Assembly (NCBI GenBank): GCA_015075105.1
Contig: JABTUZ010000002.1
Span: 151,001-215,000, forward strand
Length of the DNA: 64,000 nucleotides
Direction of reading: 5' to 3'
Origin: Leptospiraceae bacterium
GTDB taxonomy: Bacteria; Spirochaetota; Leptospiria; Leptospirales; Leptospiraceae
Positions within the stretch are counted from its first letter, which is position 1; every line of letters starts with the position of its first letter. Positions 1 to 9,128 of this stretch are shown here, piece after piece. A program made the translations under genes and the position numbers. The notes under the pieces are model-generated. The model was not told the DNA's origin and did not search any database. It saw nothing but the letters and a program-made list of their open reading frames with translations.

Positions 1-762
1 ACCGTATTTTCTAATCATATTTTCTTCAAAAGCGTAGCAGCTTGCAAGATATTTATGAGCAGGGTATTCTTTCTCGTTATCATCAATTTCTAAGTAAAGC
101 TCAAGAATAGGAATACACTGTGGAAGATTTTGCAAGTCGTATTCAGCAATGATCCAAGCCCTATAAACATCAGATAGTAGTCTTTTGTATTCAGCTCTTT
201 CTCTTAAATCAGGATTTGTGATTTCATCTAAGTGATTAATTGCTTTTGTAAAATAAGAAACTGCTTGTTGTTTTGCAGTTAATTTTTCTCTTGCAACGAT
301 TCTTTCTTCTTTTGTTTTTCTATCAATTTTTTGCCAGTACCATTTCTCATCCAAACGTTTCTTTTCAGCTTCGTCTTTTCTGAATTGTTCAACACTTTCT
401 CGCATTTTTAAAATAGTATTCATTCCGGATTGATAATTTGACAAAGCCAATCTGAATTTATTGTTTGCGAAAGATTTGGACAATTGGTGTAGCTCTTGGA
501 AAGCCTTGTGATAACCTTTGAAGTCAGGATTCTTCCAAAGAGCTTCGTCTTTTTGAACTTTGTCTTTTAAAGTCTTCTGCTCAGGAGAAAGCTCCTTATC
601 GTTATCTTCTGGAACTAATTCACCTTTCAAAAGCTCATCTTTTGGCTGATCCCCTGTTTGAGGATTTTGTCCCTGCGGATTTCCTTGTGGTTGGTTTTGA
701 GCAAAAAGCCCAATCAATCCAAAGGAAAGAAAAATAATGAAAAATATTTTTGTCATCTTCAT
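1..762 (-). CDS. fcpA: FcpA-like secreted protein (flagellar-coiling protein A), partial
   Basis: An open frame starts at 762 and runs off the left edge (254 codons seen, C-terminus missing). The start ATG follows AAGGTG at a good distance; a second ATG lies two codons on. Residues 1-21 form a signal peptide (Lys, hydrophobic run, cleavage after LFA). A Gln/Pro/Gly-rich linker follows, then a charged, mostly helical body with TPR-like stretches ([31 protein letters not shown]). The pattern, including [10 protein letters not shown] and [13 protein letters not shown], resembles Leptospira FcpA, an abundant periplasmic flagellar-sheath protein of about 300 residues needed for filament coiling. 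The name comes from remembered family features. The alternative is an unrelated secreted TPR protein. Confidence 0.6.
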   Translation of the reverse strand, partial: MKMTKIFFIIFLSFGLIGLFAQNQPQGNPQGQNPQTGDQPKDELLKGELVPEDNDKELSPEQKTLKDKVQKDEALWKNPDFKGYHKAFQELHQLSKSFANNKFRLALSNYQSGMNTILKMRESVEQFRKDEAEKKRLDEKWYWQKIDRKTKEERIVAREKLTAKQQAVSYFTKAINHLDEITNPDLRERAEYKRLLSDVYRAWIIAEYDLQNLPQCIPILELYLEIDDNEKEYPAHKYLASCYAFEENMIRKYG

Positions 763-995
763 TTTAAACACCTTGTTATCTCTTTCAATAATTTAAAAGA
801 ATAGAAATACAAATTCCACTCTTCCTTAAAAATATCGGTTTTAATCACATTAAGATAAACCCGTCTTTTAAGTAAAAATATAAATTTTTTAAAAATTAAT
901 TTATTTGCGAAGGGACATAATCTTTACCCTTTTTTAAAATATAGTACTGCAATTAGTTTGGCTATTTCTTTATTGGCATTAATTATAGAAATTGT

Positions 996-1874
996 ATGAA
1001 ATTGACGGAACATTTAGCTATTAGGGAAGGAAAATCGTCATGCCTTATTTGTGGAGGAGTTGGATTTACCCTTGAGCACAATATTCCAGGCTCAAAAAGT
1101 AGTGTTTTGAGTATTTGTAATTGCACCTCTACTGAATGCTTAAAGTGTGAATCAAAGGGTAGGCCACCATATTTAGCTTACGACAAAGCGATTGAAAAAA
1201 TGATTCCTTGTTTTTGCCATAAAGTTCGCATAGAATTGAATAGACTGGAAGAATTGATGCAAAAGTCCAATATCCCTGCGAGGTACAGGTATAAATTTCT
1301 TTCTGATATAGATTTGAGCGATAAAAACAATTTAACTCTTTTCGCTGCCCACGACTGGGCAAACTCTCTCATCTTGCACTTGAATGATTTTGAGTATTGG
1401 GAAAAAAATAATCAAGAAAAAAAAGGAATGTATTTATGGGGGGGAACAGGCTCAGGGAAAACTCTTCTTGCCTGCGTTATCCTAAATGAATTGATATTTC
1501 GTTATGGAGTAGAATGTCGCTATGTAAAAATCAACATGGATTTTTTGGATGCGTTGAAAGACACTTATCAAAGAGACAGTGAATTTCATGGAAAAGAAAG
1601 ATCGATTCTGTTAGACTTTACACAGGTAGAGGTTTTAGTTCTAGATGATTTTGGAGTTCAAAAAGACACAGAATGGGCTTTGTCAAAACTGTATGACCTA
1701 ATTGATGCAAGATACGAAGAAGAAAAGCTTACCCTCCTAACGTCCAATTCTTCTATTTCAGATTGGAAAGAAAAAGGTTTTGGCAGAATTTATTCCAGAC
1801 TCTATGAGATGACTAGAGAATTACATTTAGACTGTCAAGATTATAGATTGAGATTTCAATATGAACCCGGATAA
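996..1874 (+). CDS. DnaC/IstB-like AAA+ ATP-binding protein
   Basis: This 292-residue protein has a cysteine-rich N-terminus (CLICGG near residue 17, then CNC and CLKC pairs, then CFCH), probably a zinc-binding module. An AAA+ core follows: Walker A GGTGSGKT near residue 150, Walker B LVLDDFG near 210, and a sensor-1-type TSNSS near 245. The layout matches helicase loaders and IstB-like ATPases. No transposase is adjacent, so a DnaC-type loader or primosome role is likelier than a transposition helper. Its last codons overlap folK by 14 bp, so it heads a short operon with folK and panB. No convincing Shine-Dalgarno precedes the ATG at 996. The molecular partner is unknown. Confidence 0.75.
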   Translation: MKLTEHLAIREGKSSCLICGGVGFTLEHNIPGSKSSVLSICNCTSTECLKCESKGRPPYLAYDKAIEKMIPCFCHKVRIELNRLEELMQKSNIPARYRYKFLSDIDLSDKNNLTLFAAHDWANSLILHLNDFEYWEKNNQEKKGMYLWGGTGSGKTLLACVILNELIFRYGVECRYVKINMDFLDALKDTYQRDSEFHGKERSILLDFTQVEVLVLDDFGVQKDTEWALSKLYDLIDARYEEEKLTLLTSNSSISDWKEKGFGRIYSRLYEMTRELHLDCQDYRLRFQYEPG

Positions 1875-2310
1875 ATTGTGTCTTATTTCCCTTGGCTCAA
1901 ATATAGGGAATAGAGTTCACTATATTCATCAAGCTGAGCTTTTGATTTCACTACACCCGGAGATTCAGATTGAAAAAAAATCTTCTCTATTGGAAACAAA
2001 AGCACTTGAGGTAACTAACCAACCGGATTTTATTAACTCTGTAATGAAAATCAGAACCCATCTTGCGCCGGAATGTCTTTTAGGGGTTTTTCAAAACATT
2101 GAATTTAAAATAGGGAGAATCAAAAGATTTGAAAAGGGGCCAAGAGAGATAGACATTGATCTGTTGTATTTTTCTGATTTTCGTATAAACACAAATGCAC
2201 TGACCATTCCTCATCATTCTCTTTTTACAAGACCATTTATTCGTAAGTTGATTCAAGAAATTGGCGAGGAAACAATTTATTCTAAAATTGGAGACTTAGA
2301 GCATGCGTAA
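1861..2310 (+). CDS. folK: 2-amino-4-hydroxy-6-hydroxymethyldihydropteridine pyrophosphokinase
   Basis: FolK transfers pyrophosphate from ATP to the hydroxymethyl-dihydropterin, the step before dihydropteroate synthase in folate synthesis; it is cytosolic. The 149-residue length fits the family. Visible signatures are the N-terminal LISLGSNIGNR segment and the Mg/ATP-binding RFEKGPREIDIDLLYF block near residues 85-100. It overlaps the upstream ATPase by 14 bp and panB by 8 bp, indicating translational coupling. Pairing with panB puts folate and pantothenate steps in one transcript. No folP or folB is visible in the window. Confidence 0.93.
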   Translation: MNPDKLCLISLGSNIGNRVHYIHQAELLISLHPEIQIEKKSSLLETKALEVTNQPDFINSVMKIRTHLAPECLLGVFQNIEFKIGRIKRFEKGPREIDIDLLYFSDFRINTNALTIPHHSLFTRPFIRKLIQEIGEETIYSKIGDLEHA

Positions 2311-3103
2311 TATTATAGAAATTTTTAAGAAAAAAAAACTATCCAAGACTCCCATTTCTGTTGTTACCTGTTACGATTATACATTTTCTAAAATAATTTC
2401 TGAAACAGATGTTGATTGTATTTTAGTGGGTGACTCACTCGGAATGGTTATCCAAGGAAATGAGAGTACTCTTCCGGTGACTTTAGAAGAAATGATCTAC
2501 CATTCAAAGTCAGTTCGCAAAGGCTCACCTGATAAATGTATAGTTTGTGATTTGCCTTTTTTAAGTTATCAGGTAAGTATTGAAGAAGGAATTCGATCAG
2601 CCGGAAAAGTTATGAAAGAGTCCGGTTGCGATGCAATTAAAATAGAAGGAGGGGGCAACTATATGTTTGAGCTGACGAGAAGATTAAACGAAATAGGAAT
2701 CCCTGTCATGGGACATCTCGGACTCACTCCACAATCTTTCCAAACTCTTGGTGGGTTTAAGTTGCAAGGGAAAGAAATATCTTCTCAAGAAAAAATGAAA
2801 CAAGACGCAATCCACCTTGAAAAAGCAGGAAATTTTTCTGTAGTACTCGAAATGATACCTGAAACTTTAGGAGAAGAAATCACGAAAAATCTTTCTACCT
2901 CAGCTACAATCGGAATCGGAGCCGGTAGAAAAGTTGATGGACAAGTTTTGGTTTTATACGATTTGTTAGGTTTTGGGAAAGATTTCCACCCAAAGTTTTT
3001 AAAAAAATACGCAAGCCTTTATGAAGTTATAAAAAATGCGTTAGACAATTATTCTAAAGAAGTAGAATCACAATCCTTTCCAGAAGAAAAAAATATTTTT
3101 TAA
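2303..3103 (+). CDS. panB: 3-methyl-2-oxobutanoate hydroxymethyltransferase (PanB)
   Basis: PanB adds a hydroxymethyl group from methylene-tetrahydrofolate to ketoisovalerate, giving ketopantoate, the first committed step to pantothenate and CoA. The protein has 266 residues, normal for the family. Signatures include VVTCYDYTFSKI, the metal-binding VGDSLGMV segment, IKIEGG, the MGHLGLTPQS block and GIGAGRKVDGQVLV. It overlaps folK by 8 bp; PanB consumes a folate cofactor, so the pairing is metabolically sensible. It ends 15 bp before the oppositely oriented cheY, so the two transcripts converge with almost no spacer. Confidence 0.95.
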   Translation: MRNIIEIFKKKKLSKTPISVVTCYDYTFSKIISETDVDCILVGDSLGMVIQGNESTLPVTLEEMIYHSKSVRKGSPDKCIVCDLPFLSYQVSIEEGIRSAGKVMKESGCDAIKIEGGGNYMFELTRRLNEIGIPVMGHLGLTPQSFQTLGGFKLQGKEISSQEKMKQDAIHLEKAGNFSVVLEMIPETLGEEITKNLSTSATIGIGAGRKVDGQVLVLYDLLGFGKDFHPKFLKKYASLYEVIKNALDNYSKEVESQSFPEEKNIF

Positions 3104-3118
3104 TCTTCAGAAATTCTA

Positions 3119-3478
3119 TTAAATTAGCTGCTTTACAAGTTCTAGTAAGTCTTCGCCTTCAAATGGTTTTATAAGCCATGCGACTGCACCTGCTTTTTTT
3201 CCGGCTTCTTTTAGCTCTTCGCTGGATTCGGTAGTGAGTATAACTATCTTCATATCTTTTCCGTTTGGCATTAAAAGAACATCTCTTGTCAGGTCTATTC
3301 CATTCTGCCCGGGCATATTTACATCAAACACTCCAAGATCAAACTTTTCGGCTTGAAGAATTTTTTTTGCTTCTTCTGCGTTAGGTGCAGTTTTCACGTC
3401 ATACCCTTCATCGGATAAAGTCATGTCCACTATTTTTAGTACCGTGTTTGCATCATCTACTGCGAGTATTTTCTTCAT
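3119..3478 (-). CDS. cheY: CheY chemotaxis response regulator
   Basis: This single receiver domain of 119 residues starts at 3478, where the ATG follows AAGGAG. A longer upstream reading overlaps the preceding gene and is rejected. Receiver residues are present: acidic pair D8-D9, phosphoacceptor D52 in VFDVNMPG, switch T82/T83, and K104 in LIKPF. There is no output domain, as expected for CheY, which carries the phosphoryl signal from CheA to the flagellar switch. It is the last gene of the chemotaxis operon, 10 bp after the receiver-kinase hybrid stop. That position makes it the likely main target of this CheA, although the adjacent hybrid kinase could also phosphorylate it. Confidence 0.92.
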   Translation of the reverse strand: MKKILAVDDANTVLKIVDMTLSDEGYDVKTAPNAEEAKKILQAEKFDLGVFDVNMPGQNGIDLTRDVLLMPNGKDMKIVILTTESSEELKEAGKKAGAVAWLIKPFEGEDLLELVKQLI

Positions 3479-3488
3479 ACTAATCTCC

Positions 3489-4748
3489 TTAGTTTTCAAT
3501 TTCCAGAAGTGGAAAACGTATAGAAACAGAAACATCGTATTCGCTTTTATTCTGAACATTATTATTCTTTATAGTAAAAATTCTAAATTCCCCTTTGTGA
3601 AGTTCGATAATTTTCTTCACTACAGATAGCCCGATACCAGCTCCAAACTCTTCTAAAAAATACCCTTCGTGAGAAACTGTACTTATGCGATAAAACGGCT
3701 CAAAAACCTTATCTTGATGCTCTTCTGAAATCCCTATAGTTCCATCTTGATTGTGGTGGGCTGGGTTGATAATTTTAATTTCTAAAATTTTTTCTTTTAC
3801 AAATACTATTAGATATATAGTTTCTATGTTGTTGGAATACTTCATTGCATTTATGAGCAGTTCGAGTATTGCAGATTCCATAAGCTCTCTATTGAAAATA
3901 ATTTTTGCATTGAGTATAGATTTTGGAATTGAACTGACAACCAATTTTTGATATTTCATATTCAGCATGGGTTTTATTTTTGTTTTGCAAGTTTCAAAAA
4001 ATTTTGCTAGTTCAAAGATTTCGATTTGATCTTTAACCAACACATCATTCATTAAAATTGTCTGTGCTTTCACAAATCCATTCACTAGATTTTTTGCAGA
4101 AGTATAATTTTCTTTCATTAGCTGGAATGCTTTTTCTGAAATCTCTACCTTTTTCGTATCGGGGTTTACATTCGCTTTGGAAACAAGTAAGCTAAGAGAA
4201 GACAACAATCCACCAAAACCACCACCATGAAAAAGTCCTATGTTTACCTGACGTATAGTCTTTGCTGCGATAGAATCAATCTTAGTTTTCTGAAGTTCTT
4301 TCTTCCATTCAAAAACTTGTAGCAACTCTTTAAAATGTATTTCTTCATTTTCAGAAATTGTTTTTAATTTATTTCTCAGTTTATAGATTTCATAAGCCTT
4401 TTCTAATTTACTTTTCAAAAAACCTATTTCAATCGGTTTAATTAAAAAATCAAAAGCCTTGTGGCTACTCAAAGAAGAAATGATCAAATTGGTATCAGCA
4501 ATTCCTGAAACAACAATACAAATAATTTCAGAATTTTCTTTTATTACTTCTTCGATTAATTCGTTCCCGTCCATTTCTGGCATGATCATGTCTGTAAGTA
4601 ATATATGAAATTGTGAAGTGCGAAGTTTCTGTAGTGCTTCTTTTCCACTCTTAGCAAGCTCATACTTGTAATTTAAGGAGAGCATCATCTCTCCCAACAC
4701 TTCGAGCATGTCTTTGTTGTCATCTACAACTAAAACTTTTGGAGTCAT
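3489..4748 (-). CDS. Receiver-histidine kinase hybrid in the chemotaxis operon
   Basis: The 419-residue protein has an N-terminal receiver domain (VLVVDDNKDM; phosphoacceptor in LLTDMIMPEMDG; KP in LIKPI), a helical linker of about 100 residues, and a C-terminal HATPase domain with N-box LLINAMKYSN and G-box GAGIGLSVVKKI. No transmembrane segment is seen. The usual H-box is not clear; the best candidate His lies in a Gly-rich stretch (GLFHGGGFGG) near residue 175. Kinase activity is therefore plausible but not proven. It overlaps cheB by 4 bp (ATGA) and precedes cheY. It may add a second phospho-input to CheY or respond to CheA. Confidence 0.75.
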   Translation of the reverse strand: MTPKVLVVDDNKDMLEVLGEMMLSLNYKYELAKSGKEALQKLRTSQFHILLTDMIMPEMDGNELIEEVIKENSEIICIVVSGIADTNLIISSLSSHKAFDFLIKPIEIGFLKSKLEKAYEIYKLRNKLKTISENEEIHFKELLQVFEWKKELQKTKIDSIAAKTIRQVNIGLFHGGGFGGLLSSLSLLVSKANVNPDTKKVEISEKAFQLMKENYTSAKNLVNGFVKAQTILMNDVLVKDQIEIFELAKFFETCKTKIKPMLNMKYQKLVVSSIPKSILNAKIIFNRELMESAILELLINAMKYSNNIETIYLIVFVKEKILEIKIINPAHHNQDGTIGISEEHQDKVFEPFYRISTVSHEGYFLEEFGAGIGLSVVKKIIELHKGEFRIFTIKNNNVQNKSEYDVSVSIRFPLLEIEN

Positions 4749-5818
4749 GGACTTAGCCTATTGTCATATATTTTCTGACATTGCGAAACCAATTCTTCAA
4801 CGATAGAATCTAAAGGCATTTGAACCGAGATAGCTCCAGATAGATAGGCTTCCCTTGGCATTCCATACACAACACAGGTTTTTTCGTCTTGCCCAATCGT
4901 GAATGATCCTTGTTCAAACATTTTTTTAAGTCCGTAAGCCCCATCTTTTCCCATTCCTGTAAGGATTACGCCGATTGTGTTTTTACAGATAGAAGTTTCT
5001 GCAATTGATTGAAATAACACATCCACTGAGGGTCTGTGTCCAGATACTTTTTCTCCTTGAAAAATTTCTACACAGATAGATTTATTTTTTTCCTTTATCG
5101 CAAGGTGAGATTCTCCACCCGGTGCTACATAGGCTACTCCATCTTTTAAAACATCTCCCGATTTTGCTTCTACTACTTCTAAAGCGGACAAAAGGTTTAG
5201 TCTTTGTGCAAATAGTTTCGTAAATCCCTCGGGCATGTGTTGAACTATTACGATAGGTGGAAGCCCTTCTGGAAGTTCGATTAAAATATCTCTAAGTGCG
5301 TTTGTACCTCCGGTAGAGGCACCGATTGCAATCAAGCGAACATTAGTTTCGCTTATTTTTTTTTGTGATAGTTTTTTTTCTTTAGCTAAAATTTTTTTTG
5401 TTTTGGTTGATTTTATATTTGCCTTGCTTGCAATAATTACTTTTTCAGTAAGCTCGTTGATAGTTCTTTCCATTCCTCCTTCTTCACCAAGAGGTTTGGT
5501 AACAAAATCAACCGCTCCCGCATCCAGTGCTTCGAGGGTAATAGATTGCCCTTCTGATGTAAATGAGCTGACCATGACTACGGGGATATAGTACTGCGGG
5601 ATTAGTTTTTTTAAAAACTCTACTCCGTTCATCTTTGGCATTTCCACATCAAGGGTTAAGACATCAGGTTGCAACTCTACTATTTTGTCTCTTGCTTCAT
5701 AAGCGTTAGACGCTGTTCCTATGACTTCGATTTGGTCTGACTTGCTTAATCCTCTTGATAGAATGGATCGAATAATAGCTTGGTCATCGACAATGAGAAC
5801 TCTAATTTTTTTCGACAT
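4745..5818 (-). CDS. cheB: CheB protein-glutamate methylesterase
   Basis: CheB removes methyl groups from chemoreceptor glutamates and deamidates glutamines when its receiver domain is phosphorylated by CheA. The receiver has DD near residue 11 and phosphoacceptor D57 in LTLDVEMPKMNG. The catalytic domain shows GASTGGT (nucleophile Ser), VQHMPEGF (His) and GMGKDGAYG (Asp). The ATG at 5818 is preferred to the TTG at 5824. The 5' end overlaps cheR by 17 bp and the 3' end overlaps the hybrid kinase by 4 bp, so the genes are translationally coupled. Length is standard for the family. Confidence 0.95.
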   Translation of the reverse strand: MSKKIRVLIVDDQAIIRSILSRGLSKSDQIEVIGTASNAYEARDKIVELQPDVLTLDVEMPKMNGVEFLKKLIPQYYIPVVMVSSFTSEGQSITLEALDAGAVDFVTKPLGEEGGMERTINELTEKVIIASKANIKSTKTKKILAKEKKLSQKKISETNVRLIAIGASTGGTNALRDILIELPEGLPPIVIVQHMPEGFTKLFAQRLNLLSALEVVEAKSGDVLKDGVAYVAPGGESHLAIKEKNKSICVEIFQGEKVSGHRPSVDVLFQSIAETSICKNTIGVILTGMGKDGAYGLKKMFEQGSFTIGQDEKTCVVYGMPREAYLSGAISVQMPLDSIVEELVSQCQKIYDNRLSP

Positions 5819-6650
5819 GACCAATGCTCTTTTTGTAAATTGAAGGATAAATCTGTTTCAATCCAAATTTATTGAATAGCAAAGATTCTGTTAGTCCAAT
5901 AAATAGATAGCCGTTGTAATTTAAAAAATCATTTAGCTGCCCGATGAGGTTATCTCTTGTTTCATCATCAAAATAGATTAACACATTTCTAAGGAAAATG
6001 ATATCAAACTTTCCTTGAAAAGGAAAATCTTTTCTTAATAAATTCAAAACTCTAAAATCAATCATTCTTTTTATTTTAGGTGAAATTTCTGATTTTCCGT
6101 TTTGCAATTTTGTTGTGTATTGCTCTCTTAGATAGCTCGGAAGTTTTTCTATAACAGATTCTCTGTATTCTCCATGACATGCAGTTTGAATAGCTCTGCG
6201 AGAAACATCAGTTGCCAAAATTTTTATACTGCAATTGCAAGGTTGATTCACTCGAAAAAATGCATCTAAGAGCATGGCTACAGTGTAGGCTTCTTCACCG
6301 GTAGAGCATGCAGCTACCCAATATTTTAATTTATGCTCTGGCAAATCTTCGAGCTGGTGTTTTTGTTCAGGAAAAATTTTCTGGGTTAGTATTTCAAATT
6401 GGGTATCTTCTCTGTAAAAATATGTATGGTGGGTGGTTACTTTGTCTATAAAATCATTGAGCAAGTCTTCATCTTTTTCTTCTAAAAGTTTATAAAAAAG
6501 CTCTTTGTAGTTTTCAAGTTTGTATTTGATTAAAATGGGAATCAAACGATTGTTTAAAGTACTCAATCCGTTATGCGAAAACGTAACTCCGGTTTTTAGT
6601 TTAATATATTCTAAATATCGAATATATAAATCTTCAGTAAGCCCAAGCAT
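5802..6650 (-). CDS. cheR: CheR chemoreceptor methyltransferase
   Basis: CheR methylates receptor glutamates with S-adenosylmethionine, opposing CheB. The 282-residue protein has the small N-terminal helical domain and a Rossmann domain with YWVAACSTGEEAYT (SAM-binding motif I), ILATDVSRRAI, and FDIIFLRNVLIYF. The order between cheA and cheB fits an adaptation module. The operon's receptor ends in a putative CheR/CheB-tethering pentapeptide, which supports this enzyme acting on it. The gene lies 4 bp after the cheA stop. Confidence 0.95.
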   Translation of the reverse strand: MLGLTEDLYIRYLEYIKLKTGVTFSHNGLSTLNNRLIPILIKYKLENYKELFYKLLEEKDEDLLNDFIDKVTTHHTYFYREDTQFEILTQKIFPEQKHQLEDLPEHKLKYWVAACSTGEEAYTVAMLLDAFFRVNQPCNCSIKILATDVSRRAIQTACHGEYRESVIEKLPSYLREQYTTKLQNGKSEISPKIKRMIDFRVLNLLRKDFPFQGKFDIIFLRNVLIYFDDETRDNLIGQLNDFLNYNGYLFIGLTESLLFNKFGLKQIYPSIYKKSIGHVEKN

Positions 6651-6654
6651 AGAA

Positions 6655-8562
6655 TTAACTCATTACACTTTCTTCAAAGTTTCTCGCATACATCTGTACG
6701 ATATATTCCGTGTCGATGATTACACCCACCTGACCATCACCTAGAATTGCACTACCGGTAAGACCCTGCAAAGATTCCATAGTCTCGTCTAAGGGTTTCA
6801 CTACAACTTGTTGACTTCCGATAATTTTATCTAACTTGATTGCAACGAAGTTTTCTTTTTTCCCGACCACTACGGCAATCCTATCTTCACTTTTTTCCAA
6901 AGAATTTTCGTATTGAAATACTTCTGTAAGCTCTACTACAGAGATGAGTCTGTTATTTAACTTCATCACTTCTTGGTGATCGTGAATTTCTGAAACTGTG
7001 AGTGAAGTAAGGTCGATAAATCTTTCTATGTTTTCAGTAGGAATAATGTAATACCTTCCTCGGAACTGCACAACCATTGCATCTATAATTGCAAGCGTAA
7101 GCGGGATTCTAAGATAAAAGGTGGAGCCTTCTCTGTAAACAGAGTGAACGTCTATTTTCCCTTTTAGCTTAGTGATTTCTTTTTTTACTACATCCATTCC
7201 GACACCCCTGCCGGAAATATCTGTAACCGAATCGGCTGTAGAAAATCCGGGTAAAAAGATCAATTCCCATACCTCAAAGTCGCTCAGGGAATTTGGATCC
7301 GTGGTGAGTATCTCATTTTCAATTGCTTTGTTTAAAATCTTTTCTCGATTCAACCCTTTGCCGTTGTCTGAAATAATAATCCAGATTTCGTTACCTCTGT
7401 GCATCGCTTCCAAAGTGATAAGTCCGAGTGGAGGCTTAGAATTTTTTACTCTTTCGGCTTCTGTTTCGATTCCGTGATCTACTGCATTTCTGATGATATG
7501 TACCAAAGGGTCGGAAAGTTTTTCGATGATAGACTTATCTATTTCTGTTTCTTCACCTTTTACTTCGAGTCTAACATTTTTACCGGATTTTTTAGAAACA
7601 TCTCTAACCAATCGGTGCATTTTTTGAAATAAACCGGAAATAGGAACCATTCTCATGGATAAACCAATTTCCTGCAAGTCGTGAGTGATCTTACTTAATT
7701 GAGAAGCAGACCTTCTAAGCATTTCTATATTTAAGATTTCGTCGTTAGCGTGCCTCGATACCATTGCGTCAACTATTACCAATTCACCCAGTAGGTTTAC
7801 GAGTAAGTCTAATTTAGAAGTAGGGATTCTAATATCTGAGGCTTCTTGGTGGTCTTCTGTTTTTAGCTCTTTTGTATCGGTGGATTTTTGGTTGGGGGTT
7901 TCTTTGAGCACTTCGGTTTCTAAATTTGCCTGTGGTGTTTGCTGTATTTCTTCTTTAAAAATTTCAAACTTCTTGGCATCGCTTTCTTTTGTGGAAGACT
8001 TGGTTTCTTCCCTTGAAGTATTTTCTTCATTGGATGAATTTGAAGCCTTCTCTCTATTCTCTTCTTGGTTCTCTATTTCTTCTGTTTGTAAATTTTTAAC
8101 ATCGGTGAAGATTTCAAATTTTTTAGGCTTAGTTTCTTTTTCGGACTCTGAGGGAAAAACAGGATTCGCTGTTTCTATATTTTTTAATTCTTCAATGAGT
8201 AAGTCCGCAGTGTTTTCTAAACCCTTGTCTTTACCGGTGGAGTCTATAATGGAAATTAGCTCTTTCAAAAAATCGTGAACTCTAAAGAGGCTTTCGATAC
8301 TCTCAGGTTCAATCTTTAATTTTTTCTTTCTGTATAAATCTAAAATACTTTCTGCTTGGTGGGCTACCCTTACAAGCTCCTTCATTCCAAAAAAACCGGA
8401 TGAGCCTTTGATGCTGTGAAAATGCCGAAAAAGACTATTTATCACATCATAATCAAGCTCTTCACTATTTAAAACTTTTTCTTCAAGATGAACAAGAATA
8501 GACTCGATTTTACTTAAATCTTCTTGAGTGTCTTTTAGAAAATCTTTTAAAAATTCGTCCAT
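6655..8562 (-). CDS. cheA: CheA chemotaxis histidine kinase
   Basis: This 635-residue CheA has an HPt domain with phospho-acceptor H49 (RHFHSIKGSSGFFG). A low-complexity Glu/Lys/Ser/Thr linker of about 100 residues follows where a P2 domain usually sits; no clear P2 is seen. Then come the dimerisation domain, an HATPase with N-box IIRNAVDHGIE and G-boxes ISDNGKGL and GRGVGMDVV, and a C-terminal CheW-like domain. It autophosphorylates in receptor-CheW arrays and passes phosphate to CheY and CheB. The apparent lack of P2 would make phosphotransfer rely on direct HPt-receiver contact, but a divergent P2 cannot be excluded by eye. Confidence 0.95.
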   Translation of the reverse strand: MDEFLKDFLKDTQEDLSKIESILVHLEEKVLNSEELDYDVINSLFRHFHSIKGSSGFFGMKELVRVAHQAESILDLYRKKKLKIEPESIESLFRVHDFLKELISIIDSTGKDKGLENTADLLIEELKNIETANPVFPSESEKETKPKKFEIFTDVKNLQTEEIENQEENREKASNSSNEENTSREETKSSTKESDAKKFEIFKEEIQQTPQANLETEVLKETPNQKSTDTKELKTEDHQEASDIRIPTSKLDLLVNLLGELVIVDAMVSRHANDEILNIEMLRRSASQLSKITHDLQEIGLSMRMVPISGLFQKMHRLVRDVSKKSGKNVRLEVKGEETEIDKSIIEKLSDPLVHIIRNAVDHGIETEAERVKNSKPPLGLITLEAMHRGNEIWIIISDNGKGLNREKILNKAIENEILTTDPNSLSDFEVWELIFLPGFSTADSVTDISGRGVGMDVVKKEITKLKGKIDVHSVYREGSTFYLRIPLTLAIIDAMVVQFRGRYYIIPTENIERFIDLTSLTVSEIHDHQEVMKLNNRLISVVELTEVFQYENSLEKSEDRIAVVVGKKENFVAIKLDKIIGSQQVVVKPLDETMESLQGLTGSAILGDGQVGVIIDTEYIVQMYARNFEESVMS

Positions 8563-8563
8563 C

Positions 8564-9124
8564 TTAATTTTCTCTTTGTTTTATAATCTCTGACTCAGAT
8601 TTATTTAGTGCAGATTTTGGAACTTCACTTTCATGGATTAAATTTTTTAAATCGAGTATGATTTTTACTTCTTCACCTGACTTTCCTATCCCTTTCACAA
8701 ACTTGCTGTTTATAGAGTCTCCCATTTTTGGTGGAGGCTCAATTTCACTTTCAGGAATAAACTCTACTTCGTTCACTGCATCTACAATAAGACCAATAGA
8801 AGAGTTGTCCATACTCGCAATGATTATGCAAGTTCTTTCGTCGTACTCTCTTTTTGCTACATTGAAACGAATACGCACGTCCAAAACAGGAAGAACTTTC
8901 CCGCGTAAATTAATAATTCCCATGATGGAAGGTGGTAGGTTTGGAACTTCTGTGATCGGCTGCATTGCCACTATCTCTGTCACATAACGTATTTCTAACG
9001 AGTAGAGTTTTTTATCGCACACAAAAACAAGGTATTTGTTTTCGAGAGTGTCTTCCTCATCTTCATCGAAAAAATCATCCTCATCATCTGAAAAGTTTTT
9101 CGTTTTCAATAATTCGCTTTTCAT
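8564..9124 (-). CDS. cheW: CheW coupling protein with acidic N-terminal extension
   Basis: CheW links receptors to CheA. The ATG at 9124 is chosen because it has AAGGAT about 10 nt upstream and avoids the 80-bp overlap with the MCP gene that the longest frame would need. The predicted protein has 186 residues. An acidic N-terminal stretch near residues 10-26 (FSDDEDDFFDEDEED) precedes the SH3-like fold: YLVFVCDKKLYSLEI, EIVAMQPITEVPNLP, GIINLRGKVLPVLDVRIRF and GLIVDAVNEV. The acidic tail is unusual for CheW and may affect array packing. The start is 4 nt after the MCP stop and the gene ends next to cheA. Confidence 0.93.
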   Translation of the reverse strand: MKSELLKTKNFSDDEDDFFDEDEEDTLENKYLVFVCDKKLYSLEIRYVTEIVAMQPITEVPNLPPSIMGIINLRGKVLPVLDVRIRFNVAKREYDERTCIIIASMDNSSIGLIVDAVNEVEFIPESEIEPPPKMGDSINSKFVKGIGKSGEEVKIILDLKNLIHESEVPKSALNKSESEIIKQREN

Positions 9125-9128
9125 GGGA

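Noticed and set aside
996..1874. IstB transposition helper of an IS21-type element
   Set aside because: There is no istA transposase or terminal inverted repeats nearby, and the gene overlaps folK in what looks like a stable operon.
3479..3559. Longer CheY start at 3559
   Set aside because: It would overlap the hybrid kinase gene by 71 bp and add a non-receiver N-terminus; the ATG at 3478 has AAGGAG upstream.
7880..8278. Plus-strand 132-residue frame
   Set aside because: It is a shadow of the low-complexity linker in cheA, with no ribosome site or family pattern.
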